Shown: in pieces, positions 5,356 to 10,434 of the stretch | Position numbering within the stretch: the stretch's first letter is position 1 | Layout of the letters: the number at the start of each line of letters is the position of its first letter | NCBI GenBank assembly: GCA_018830605.1 | Contig: JAHJRZ010000025.1 | Location: 1 to 10,434, forward strand | Direction: 5' to 3' | DNA: 10,434 nt | DNA from: Patescibacteria group bacterium | GTDB lineage: Bacteria; Patescibacteriota; UBA1384; JAHJRZ01 | Made by a program: the position numbers and the translations under genes | Notes under the pieces: model-generated | The model's input: the letters and a program-made list of their open reading frames with translations, nothing else | Told to the model about the DNA's origin: nothing | The model's database searches: none

Positions 5356-5397
5356 TTTTTTATCGTTTGACACGAAAGCAAGCAAGTAGAGTAGTGA
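5356..5397 (+). repeat. Intergenic repeat A (left of the protease gene)
   Basis: Bases 5356-5385 match 6505-6534 at 26 of 30 positions, and all four differences are transitions. The next 12 bases (GTAGAGTAGTGA, 5386-5397) match 6567-6578 exactly. Copy B has 32 extra bases between these two parts, including the left half of a palindrome. The two copies lie in the same orientation on either side of the protease gene. Confidence 0.65.
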
Positions 5398-5400
5398 ACG

Positions 5401-5490
5401 GGTTAGGGGGAGGGGCTACGGGAACTAAGCTCTCGGAGTTCCTGACGAACTGCTTTGTCGGGATTTCGACTAGCACATTGGGAAAAATTC
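5401..5490 (+). promoter_or_regulatory. Structured leader with competing helices (attenuator-like)
   Basis: Most of the 310-bp gap 5323-5632 is structured. AGTTC (5437-5441) can pair with GAACT at 5422-5426 (a 6-bp stem GGAACT/AGTTCC) or with GAACT at 5447-5451, but not both. CCTGAC (5441-5446) can pair with GTCGGG (5457-5462), and GTCG (5457-5460) alternatively with CGAC (5467-5470). GAGGGG (5410-5415) is complementary to CCCCTC (5493-5498), the 5' arm of the next terminator, as an anti-terminator would be. No known riboswitch core is recognisable, and no clear promoter precedes it apart from TTGACA at 5367-5372 without a -10, so the RNA may be the 3' end of the nitroreductase message. Confidence 0.4.
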
Positions 5491-5527
5491 ACCCCCTCGC
5501 CAAATTTTGGTGTGGGGGTTTACTTTT
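5491..5527 (+). terminator. Terminator upstream of the protease gene
   Basis: ACCCCC (5491-5496) pairs with GGGGGT (5514-5519); after one T-T mismatch the stem goes on with CGCCAA (5498-5503)/TTGGTG (5507-5512), including one wobble, giving about 12 pairs. A T-rich stretch (5519-5527, one A and one C) follows. It probably ends nitroreductase transcription. Confidence 0.75.
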
Positions 5528-5547
5528 AATCTCTTTTAAGATATGAT
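5519..5547 (+). promoter_or_regulatory. Candidate promoter of the protease gene
   Basis: TTTACT (5519-5524), a 17-bp spacer and TATGAT (5542-5547). The -35 lies in the terminator tail just upstream. The start near 5554 would give a leader of about 79 nt, the longest in the window. Confidence 0.45.
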
Positions 5548-5566
5548 GATAATGAAATATAAAACC

Positions 5567-5628
5567 AAAGCTCCTTGCTTTTTAATTCAAAAAGTAAGAC
5601 AATAGAAAACAAATGGGGGAGAAAGGAG
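5567..5628 (+). promoter_or_regulatory. Protease leader with loop that can mask the ribosome binding site
   Basis: A small hairpin, AAAGC (5567-5571)/GCTTT (5577-5581), has the loop TCCTT (5572-5576). The sequence CTCCTT (5571-5576) is an exact complement of the SD AAGGAG (5623-5628), which lies four bases before ATG 5633. Loop-to-SD pairing would make a pseudoknot that hides the SD. A second helix, CTTTTT (5578-5583)/AAAAAG (5589-5594), competes with the hairpin. This looks like a two-state translational switch, though the elements are short. Confidence 0.35.
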
Positions 5629-5632
5629 AAAG

Positions 5633-6367
5633 ATGCGAAAAATATTACTCTTAAGTTTAATCGTTCTGGTTGTTGCTTTTTATTCTGGTCTCTCAAATCT
5701 CGGGGTGGCTATCGCGCAGAAAGATGATATTGTTTTCAAGACCTTTGTCCACGATCCTCGAGCGCCTGGCAAACCGGTCCCTGTCTCTAACTGCACCGTC
5801 ACCACCAATGACCAAGTCAGCGATTTCGGTCTGGCCGGCTGGTATATGCCTTCTGCCGGTATGGACTATCAAATTAACTTTGGCACCAAGCCCAAGAATC
5901 TAAGCGAGAGCCAAGTTTCAGCTGCCATTCAAAGTTCATTTAACACTTGGACCGCCGCTGATCCCAAGCAAAAGTTCAATTATGCCGGCACAACGACAAC
6001 CAAAGCCGCTAAATTTGACGGCACCAATGCTATTCTTTGGAAAGGAATCACACGCGGCGCCCTGGCTATTACTTACGCTTGGTATTACACCACTACCGGC
6101 GAGCTGGTTGAGGCAGACACGGTCTTCAACCGAAATTATAAGTGGGATTTGACCGATATCTCGGCTGGCGACTGCGGCGGAACGACTGGTGATTATGACG
6201 TGCAAAATATCGCCACCCACGAATTCGGCCACTGGGTCGGTCTTGATGATCTCTACTCTTCAGCCGATAAAGATTTGACAATGTATGGTTATGGCGAAAC
6301 CAAAGAACTAAAAAAGGATTCATTGGGATTAGGAGATATTTCCGGCGTCAACGCCATTGCCCCCTAA
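5633..6367 (+). CDS. Exported metzincin/matrixin-like zinc metalloprotease
   Basis: The product has 244 residues. A signal peptide covers about 1-29 (basic start, hydrophobic core 4-20, likely cut near AIAQ-KDD). The mature part carries the metzincin signature HEFGHWVGLDD (196-206): His196 and His200 bind zinc, Glu197 is the catalytic base, and Asp206 stands where most matrixins have a third His. Met217 in LTMYGY is the expected Met-turn. Cys54 and Cys181 may form a disulfide. No cysteine-switch propeptide is visible, so how the enzyme is kept inactive is unclear. ATG 5633 is fixed by AAGGAG at 5623-5628. Substrate is unknown; as an exported protease it could cut host-cell or partner-surface proteins or the cell's own. 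The gene is alone between repeats A and B, as if it had been inserted or can be lost as a unit. Confidence 0.85.
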   Translation: MRKILLLSLIVLVVAFYSGLSNLGVAIAQKDDIVFKTFVHDPRAPGKPVPVSNCTVTTNDQVSDFGLAGWYMPSAGMDYQINFGTKPKNLSESQVSAAIQSSFNTWTAADPKQKFNYAGTTTTKAAKFDGTNAILWKGITRGALAITYAWYYTTTGELVEADTVFNRNYKWDLTDISAGDCGGTTGDYDVQNIATHEFGHWVGLDDLYSSADKDLTMYGYGETKELKKDSLGLGDISGVNAIAP

Positions 6368-6468
6368 ATTCACTCAAAAAAATTTCTCATCAAGTCCAAA
6401 TATCAACTTTTGGGATAAGTATTTTGTTTTGTGTTTACTGTTATCTGTTATCTAACATATGTAAGTAT

Positions 6469-6510
6469 TATAATACGTATTTTTTCGCCCTCTATAAAAG
6501 GGCGTTTTTT
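6469..6510 (+). terminator. Terminator after the protease gene, preceded by a -10-like palindrome
   Basis: CGCCCT (6486-6491) and AGGGCG (6499-6504) form a 6-bp stem with a 7-nt loop and T6 (6505-6510). Just upstream is GTATTATAATAC (6465-6476), a perfect palindrome containing TATAAT (6469-6474), with only a poor -35. If it is active it would make an RNA of about 30 nt, much like the arrangement at 930-852. The T6 is also the first part of repeat B. Confidence 0.75.
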
Positions 6511-6578
6511 GTCGTTTGGCATAAAAGCAAGCAATCAGCCAATCTTTGCCACTACTATACTATATAGTAGAGTAGTGA
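6505..6578 (+). repeat. Intergenic repeat B (right of the protease gene)
   Basis: This is the partner of repeat A (5356-5397), 1149 bp away in the same orientation. The part 6505-6534 matches at 26 of 30 positions and 6567-6578 matches exactly. The 32 bases between (6535-6566) are missing from A; they hold the left half of the palindrome at 6550-6577. Confidence 0.65.
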
Positions 6579-6597
6579 TAAAATTAGGATATATAAT
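6550..6597 (+). promoter_or_regulatory. 28-bp palindrome over the -35 place of a TATAAT promoter
   Basis: The halves 6550-6563 and 6564-6577 are reverse complements at 13 of 14 positions with no spacer (CACTACT outward, ATAGTAG inward). TATAAT follows at 6592-6597, and the place where a -35 should be (about 6569-6574) lies in the palindrome and does not match the consensus. This suggests a dimeric regulator's operator or a cruciform. The start would be near 6604, a few bases before ATG 6611. Confidence 0.45.
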
Positions 6598-6636
6598 TAA
6601 TCATTTCATTATGCAGATTAAAGGAATTGATGGGAA

Positions 6637-6658
6637 GGCAAAAAAAGAATTTTTTGCC
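6637..6658 (+). promoter_or_regulatory. Hairpin just before the start codon at 6662
   Basis: GGCAAAAAA (6637-6645) and TTTTTTGCC (6650-6658) form a 9-bp perfect stem with the loop AGAA. It ends three bases before ATG 6662 and there is no SD. If translation begins at 6662 it would hinder ribosome access; if it begins at 6611 the hairpin is coding sequence. Confidence 0.4.
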
Positions 6659-6661
6659 GCG

Positions 6662-7351
6662 ATGAAAAAATTAATCTTTGTCATTATTATTTATTTATTT
6701 TTATTTCCTTTAGGCGCCTTAGCTAAAAATTCCTGTTCTTCCTGTCAAGGTTCTCTGGCGGCAGCAGAGAGAGGCGGTTCTAAATCAGAAGGCCAGACCC
6801 AAACCCAAAGCCCCAGTCAGAGCGCTGGGCAAGCGCCAACACAAAGGCAGGAAGAGGGGCAGGGGCCAGGAGAAGTTGACCAGGAGCTAGAAAACAACAA
6901 GCCAAGCTACAATCCGAGAAGCGAGACAGCTCGAGCGCACATGAACGAAGTGGCCAAAGCAGTAGAGCAGCTGATTCTTATTTCTTATCAGCTTGAGAAT
7001 CAAGGGCTGGGTAGCCAAATCCGCGAAATAGCGCGCAACCAGAGCGACGATGAGGACAAAGCTACCCAAGCACTAGATAATGCCCAAGGCAGAGGAGCAA
7101 TTTTAAAATTTTTCTTGGGCGCGAATTATAAAGAACTTAAAGAAATTAAAAAAGTTTTAGAGCAGAATCAACAGAGAATTAATAAACTTAATCGCATTAG
7201 GGGGCAGATTTCCAATGAAGGGGAAAATGCTGATCTTGAGAATCAGATAAAAGTTTTAGCAGAACAAAATACTACTTTGCAAGCCCAGGCGAATGATTTG
7301 ACTTCTGGCTTTAGTCTTTTGGGCTGGCTATTTAAGATAATATATAAGTGA
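6662..7351 (+). CDS. Exported Gln-rich coiled-coil protein, conserved hypothetical of Patescibacteria
   Basis: The product has 229 residues. A signal peptide covers about 1-21 (MKKLIFVIII start, cut near GALA-KNS). It is followed by a Cys pair (CSSC, about 24-27), a low-complexity region rich in Gln, Ser, Gly and Pro (about 38-85), and a helical domain from about residue 90 with KFFLGANYKELKEIKKVLEQ and NTTLQAQAND-type segments. The end, GFSLLGWLFKIIYK, is a short hydrophobic tail. I remember similar proteins, with the same tail, as hypothetical genes in Patescibacteria, but no function. The tail could be a membrane anchor or a sorting end. An in-frame ATG at 6611 gives a longer n-region and fits the TATAAT at 6592-6597 better; 6662 gives the normal signal peptide. 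A start farther upstream would put the terminator at 6486-6510 in the gene. TGA is the stop. Confidence 0.75.
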   Translation: MKKLIFVIIIYLFLFPLGALAKNSCSSCQGSLAAAERGGSKSEGQTQTQSPSQSAGQAPTQRQEEGQGPGEVDQELENNKPSYNPRSETARAHMNEVAKAVEQLILISYQLENQGLGSQIREIARNQSDDEDKATQALDNAQGRGAILKFFLGANYKELKEIKKVLEQNQQRINKLNRIRGQISNEGENADLENQIKVLAEQNTTLQAQANDLTSGFSLLGWLFKIIYK

Positions 7352-7422
7352 CTCTGATTTTTGGAAAAGATAATTTATGAAAGGAAAAACTCTCAAAATC
7401 TGAATCATTAAATGACAACTTT

Positions 7423-7477
7423 ACCCTATTGAATAATTCGCCACGGCGAATTGCGACGTCGTCGCATTCAACAGGGT
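7423..7477. repeat. 55-bp palindrome folding as a perfect three-way junction
   Basis: The outer stem pairs 7423-7434 with 7466-7477 (ACCCT and TTGAAT arms, one A-C mismatch). Inside it two hairpins sit directly side by side: AATTCGCC (7435-7442)/GGCGAATT (7445-7452) and GCGAC (7453-7457)/GTCGC (7461-7465). No base at the junction is left unpaired, and only five loop bases plus the mismatch are outside helices. It is followed by TTTGGGC, so it is a poor terminator. It lies 39 bp before pyrG and is much richer in GC than its flanks. It may be a mobile or dispersed palindromic element. Confidence 0.7.
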
Positions 7478-7515
7478 TTGGGCAATATTATTTGTGATTA
7501 ATATTAAAAAGGAAT

Positions 7516-9216
7516 ATGGCTAAATTTATTTTCATTACTGGCGGAGTGCTCTCCGGCCTGGGCAAAGGGATAATTGCCGCATCAGTTGGTAATATCCTTA
7601 AAGGTAGTGGTTTAAATATTTCAATTATGAAATTTGACCAGTACCTGAATATCGATGCCGGGACATTAAACCCAACAGAACATGGTGAAGTTTTTGTTAC
7701 TGCTGATGGCGCCGAAACTGATCTCGACCTCGGACATTATGAACGTTTTATCGATTGTAATTTATCCCATGAAAGTTCAGTAATGTCCGGTCAAATTTTT
7801 CAGACGATTCTCGAGAATGAACGTCGCGGTGAGTATCTCGGAAAAACGATTCAAATGATTCCCCATGTCACGGATGAGGTTAAAAAAAGAATAGCCCGGT
7901 TAGCGAAAAAATCCGAAGCAGATATTATTATCGTTGAAATCGGCGGCACTATCGGTGATTATGAGGGGGCCCATTTTCTGGAAGGCATTCGGCAGATGCG
8001 CCGAGATTTCGGCGCTGACAACACTTTATATCTTCATGCTGGCTTTTTGCCATATTTGGAGACAACCTGCGAATTAAAAACCAAACCTCTACAGAACTCT
8101 ATTCGCGATCTGGCGAGCTACGGAATACAGCCGGACATTGTTTTTTGCCGGGCTGATTATCCTATCTCCAAAAAAGAGCTAGATAAAATCTCTCTTTTCT
8201 GTGGTATTGATAAGGATGGAGTGATTCCGCTTCAGACCTCAGACCAAGTTTACGAAGTTCCGTCTTTGCTTGAAAAATATAATCTTTCAAGAGTCATCGC
8301 TCGAAAATTAAATTTACACTTAAGAAAGTCTTCTTCTGAATGGCAGAAATTAGTAGCAAGAATCAAGAAACCAAAAAAACAAAAAGTTAAAATTGCCCTG
8401 GTTGGCAAATATATGGCTATGCGCGATACCTATATTTCGGTCATCGAAGCTCTAAAATCAGCTTGCTGGTGGAATGATGTTGACTTAAATCTTGGCTGGA
8501 TTGATTCAGAGAAGATAGAGAAAGACGGCGCAGAGAAATATCTCAAGCAATATGACGGCATTGTTATCCCCGGCGGCTTTGGCAATCGCGGTATTGAAGG
8601 TAAAATTGCCGCCGCTAAGTTCGCTCGAGAGAATAAAGTTCCCTACCTCGGGCTTTGTCTGGGGATGCAAATCGCCACGATTGAATTTGCCAGATACGTA
8701 CTTACGACCTCCGACTGTAATTCCGAAGAATTTAATCCAAAAACGAAAAATCCAGTGATTCATCTAATGTCTGAGCAATCAAGGATCAAAGATAAAGGCG
8801 GCACGATGCGGCTGGGAGTCTATAAATGCAAGCTCAGTCCAAAATCAATTTCTTATCAGGCATACGGCCAAAGAATAATTTTCGAGCGCCATCGCCATCG
8901 GTTCGAATTTAATAATAAATACCGCAAAATTTTAGAAAAAGCCGGACTTAGAATTGTCGGTGTAAATCCAGAAAAAAATTTAGTTGAGATAATCGAGCTT
9001 AAGAATCACCCCTTCCTTGTCGGCAGTCAATTTCATCCAGAATTTAAATCTCGTCCCAATCGCCCGCATCCGCTTTTCCGGCAATTCATCAAAATTGCGA
9101 AAAAGTTTAATAAACCAAACAATGAACCAAACAGGGGAAGGTTCTCTAGAAAGCACGGTTTTAGTAAAAATAATATAGAAATGAAGAGCAAATTAGGGAC
9201 GGTTCTCAAAATATAG
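7516..9216 (+). CDS. pyrG: CTP synthase (glutamine-hydrolysing)
   Basis: The enzyme makes CTP from UTP, ATP and glutamine, the last step of pyrimidine nucleotide synthesis. The synthase domain (about 1-270) has the nucleotide loop SGLGKG (13-18), Asp71 in DLGHYERF and Glu141 in VEIGGTIGD (magnesium and catalysis). The glutaminase domain (about 290-530) has the oxyanion loop GGFGNRG (353-359), nucleophile Cys381 in LGLCLGMQ, and His507/Glu509 in FHPEF. All key residues are present, so it should be active. The product is 566 residues against the usual 530-550. The last 36 or so (NKPNNEP onward) are low in conservation character and come from a repeated DNA element at 9135-9207. The start ATG 7516 has a short GGA at 7511-7513; no strong promoter is seen in 7478-7515, and the 55-bp palindrome precedes it. 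Confidence 0.97.
   Translation: MAKFIFITGGVLSGLGKGIIAASVGNILKGSGLNISIMKFDQYLNIDAGTLNPTEHGEVFVTADGAETDLDLGHYERFIDCNLSHESSVMSGQIFQTILENERRGEYLGKTIQMIPHVTDEVKKRIARLAKKSEADIIIVEIGGTIGDYEGAHFLEGIRQMRRDFGADNTLYLHAGFLPYLETTCELKTKPLQNSIRDLASYGIQPDIVFCRADYPISKKELDKISLFCGIDKDGVIPLQTSDQVYEVPSLLEKYNLSRVIARKLNLHLRKSSSEWQKLVARIKKPKKQKVKIALVGKYMAMRDTYISVIEALKSACWWNDVDLNLGWIDSEKIEKDGAEKYLKQYDGIVIPGGFGNRGIEGKIAAAKFARENKVPYLGLCLGMQIATIEFARYVLTTSDCNSEEFNPKTKNPVIHLMSEQSRIKDKGGTMRLGVYKCKLSPKSISYQAYGQRIIFERHRHRFEFNNKYRKILEKAGLRIVGVNPEKNLVEIIELKNHPFLVGSQFHPEFKSRPNRPHPLFRQFIKIAKKFNKPNNEPNRGRFSRKHGFSKNNIEMKSKLGTVLKI
9135..9207 (+). repeat. Repeated motif inside the pyrG 3' end (REP-like)
   Basis: GGGAAGGTTCTC (9135-9146) and GGGACGGTTCTC (9196-9207) differ at one base and lie 61 bp apart in the same direction. 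They resemble the GGGACGGTTCT-type ends I associate with REP/IS200-like elements, but there is no transposase here and the match is from memory. The reading frame runs through the segment and ends at TAG 9214-9216, so the element adds the extra tail to CTP synthase. Confidence 0.4.
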
Positions 9217-9256
9217 TAGAGATTAGCAAGAGGCAATAAAAATCTGGTTTAATTTT

Positions 9257-9856
9257 ATGAATAAATTATTTTTTGACATTGAGACCCTGCCGGCGAATAG
9301 AGACAAGCATCAGATTCTAAAAAAATTCCACAAGATGAGATTAAAGCAGGGCAAGACCAAAATCTCTTTCGAAGAATTTCTCTCTGGCACGAGCTTTGGT
9401 GGAACATTTGGGAGAATTTTGTGCCTCTCTTACGCTTTTAATGACGAGCCGGTCAAGACGCTTTTTGGTGACGAAAAGAAGATACTTGAGGATTTTTGGC
9501 AGATCGCTGAGCGAGTCGATTTATTCATTGGCCACAATATTCTGCAATTCGATCTGTTATTTATCCGCCAGCGCTCAATTATTTTGGGGGTTAAACCGAC
9601 CCGAACGCTTGATTTGAAAAAATATTACTCTAAAGATGTTTACGACATTATGCAGGAGTGGAATAATTGGAATAAAAATATCTCTATGGATGAGCTGGCG
9701 CACGCCTTTGACATTCCTTCATCCAAATCAAAAATGGACGGTTCGCAGGTGGCGGGATTCCACGAAGAGGGTCGAGACGAAGAAATTTATGAGTACTGCG
9801 CCGCTGACGTCGAAGTCACGCGGGCTATTTATAAAAAGATGAATTTTGAAGAATAG
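9257..9856 (+). CDS. DnaQ-fold 3'-5' exonuclease of the PolB-exonuclease type, stand-alone
   Basis: The product has 199 residues with the three exonuclease motifs in order: Exo I FFDIET (Asp7, Glu9), Exo II GHNILQFD (Asn94, Asp99) and Exo III YCAADVEVT (Tyr180, Asp184). These bind two metal ions for 3'-5' hydrolysis of nucleic acid. The arrangement fits the predicted exonucleases related to the exonuclease domain of family-B polymerases; no polymerase domain follows. The family is used in DNA or RNA trimming, but the exact substrate is unknown. ATG 9257 has no SD and only TTTAAT (9248-9253) close upstream, so it may depend on read-through from pyrG, 40 bp away. The DUF3175 gene follows after 12 bp. 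Confidence 0.88.
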   Translation: MNKLFFDIETLPANRDKHQILKKFHKMRLKQGKTKISFEEFLSGTSFGGTFGRILCLSYAFNDEPVKTLFGDEKKILEDFWQIAERVDLFIGHNILQFDLLFIRQRSIILGVKPTRTLDLKKYYSKDVYDIMQEWNNWNKNISMDELAHAFDIPSSKSKMDGSQVAGFHEEGRDEEIYEYCAADVEVTRAIYKKMNFEE

Positions 9857-9868
9857 GAGGAAGAAAAA

Positions 9869-10156
9869 ATGGCCAAACCCAAAAAATATTGGTCCGGAGA
9901 TGTAACCAGGCGCAGCAATGCTTTGGATTTAGACAAAGATGTTTTTACCTGGAAAGACCCGCATAAAATTGCTCTCTCCTTAAAAAAATCAGCCGAAACA
10001 AGCACGCGAAGAAAGGCCCATCCATATCAATCGGCAATGTCGATGCTTAATTTTTACATCAACCGCGCCGGCAAAAACCTGCCCGCAAGCCAAAAGAAAA
10101 TTCTTAAAGCAGCTAAAAAGGAGCTAAGAAAAATATACAATAAAGAGGAGAAATAA
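9869..10156 (+). CDS. DUF3175 family protein
   Basis: The product has 95 residues, the normal size of the family, with the conserved blocks KYWSGDVTRRSNALDL (6-21), DPHKIALSLKKSAE (30-43), and YQSAMSMLNFYINRAGKNLP (53-72). It is small, basic and has no membrane segment or catalytic motif I can name; DUF3175 has no known function. The start is fixed by AGGAGG (about 9856-9861) eight bases before ATG. It is 12 bp after the exonuclease stop, and its own stop TAA (10154-10156) directly touches the ATG of the MazG-like gene. The three are therefore probably co-transcribed and translationally coupled, which may mean a role in nucleic acid or nucleotide upkeep. Confidence 0.88.
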   Translation: MAKPKKYWSGDVTRRSNALDLDKDVFTWKDPHKIALSLKKSAETSTRRKAHPYQSAMSMLNFYINRAGKNLPASQKKILKAAKKELRKIYNKEEK

Positions 10157-10434
10157 ATGAATTTAGATGATTACCAAAAAATGGTAAAAAAGACGGCGGC
10201 CAAATATCGAAGCAAAGAGAAAACGATAATGACTTGGGGATTGGGAATTGCTGGCGAGGCAGGCGATGTCGCCGGTTGCATTAAAAAGACCTATTCTCAT
10301 AATGACGATCAGAAAAAAGGGATCAAAGAAAATTTGGGTGACACAATGTGGTATATTGCTATGATTTGTAATTTCTACGGCTGGAGTCTTGATGAACTTT
10401 TGGACGAGAATATTAAAAAATTAAGCAAGCGCTA
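10157..10434 (+). CDS. MazG-like nucleotide pyrophosphohydrolase (3' end outside window)
   Basis: The visible 92 residues (then two bases of the next codon) form most of a MazG-type domain. Such enzymes hydrolyse NTPs or dNTPs to monophosphate and pyrophosphate, often as a house-cleaning step. Motif residues are Glu34 in GIAGEAGDVAG (34-37, E-x-x-D rather than the usual E-x-x-E) and Glu58/Asp62 in KENLGDTMWYIAM; an Asn stands where many members have a second Glu before LGD. The end DENIKKLSKR fits the usual NxxKLxxRYP ending, so only a few residues are missing. GAGGAG (10145-10150) inside the upstream gene serves as SD six bases before ATG. It is the third gene of the tight exonuclease-DUF3175-MazG set. 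Confidence 0.88.
   Translation, partial: MNLDDYQKMVKKTAAKYRSKEKTIMTWGLGIAGEAGDVAGCIKKTYSHNDDQKKGIKENLGDTMWYIAMICNFYGWSLDELLDENIKKLSKR

Noticed and set aside
5367..5395. TTGACA in repeat A as a promoter
   Set aside because: No acceptable -10 lies 16-18 bp downstream, and the matching place in repeat B has TTGGCA with no -10 either.
6431..6661. Longer version of the exported protein starting at 6431
   Set aside because: It would place a clean terminator (6486-6510), repeat B and a palindrome inside the coding region and remove the normal signal peptide.
8885..8915. GGTTCGAATTT resembling a tRNA T-loop
   Set aside because: It is within the conserved RHRHRFEF coding region of pyrG and no acceptor or anticodon stems surround it.
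1..10434. CRISPR array, prophage, toxin-antitoxin pair or complete transposon
   Set aside because: No regularly spaced repeats, phage structural genes, transposase or recognisable toxin partner were seen on either strand; the NYN gene has no antitoxin-like neighbour.

Overview
The window looks like a piece of a small-genome bacterium of the Candidate Phyla Radiation (Patescibacteria, Parcubacteria- or Microgenomates-like). The reasons are AT-rich genes rich in Lys, Asn and Ile, very short intergenic leaders, several genes with no Shine-Dalgarno (SD) site next to others with a perfect one, a secreted coiled-coil protein type I remember only from this group, and TGA used as a stop codon (so not the TGA=Gly lineages). 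This is a judgement from composition and gene types, not from a marker gene.

Layout. At 1-177 is the tail of an unknown gene. At 178-972 a minus-strand NYN/LabA-type RNase gene sits between two 26-bp direct repeats. Strong sigma70-type promoters point inward from both sides, and each is followed by a short hairpin-terminated stretch that could be a small RNA. At 1023-1820 are a short coiled-coil protein and a two-helix membrane protein, each with its own promoter and terminator. At 1887-2243 (minus) is a GC-rich gene for a receiver-like protein that lacks its first strand. It diverges from a complete GH1 beta-glycosidase gene (2368-3669). At 3678-4453 is a GC-rich, decayed B12-type radical SAM gene, followed by a strong terminator.

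The centre encodes cell-surface or exported proteins: a membrane-anchored SagB-type nitroreductase (4588-5322), an exported metzincin-like protease (5633-6367) and an exported Gln-rich coiled-coil protein (6662-7351). The protease gene lies between two related intergenic repeats. Its upstream region has an attenuator-like structure and a possible SD-sequestering pseudoknot.

The right end is housekeeping: CTP synthase (pyrG, 7516-9216), preceded by a 55-bp perfect three-way-junction palindrome and ending in a repeat-derived tail. It is followed by a compact set of a PolB-type DnaQ-fold exonuclease, a DUF3175 protein and a MazG-like pyrophosphohydrolase cut by the window edge. These suggest a nucleotide-supply and nucleotide-cleaning neighbourhood.

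No CRISPR array, rRNA, convincing tRNA or transposase gene is visible. The most unusual content is in the intergenic DNA: paired direct repeats around single genes, multi-branch palindromes, and possible switchable RNA leaders. No complete new defence or metabolic system is evident.
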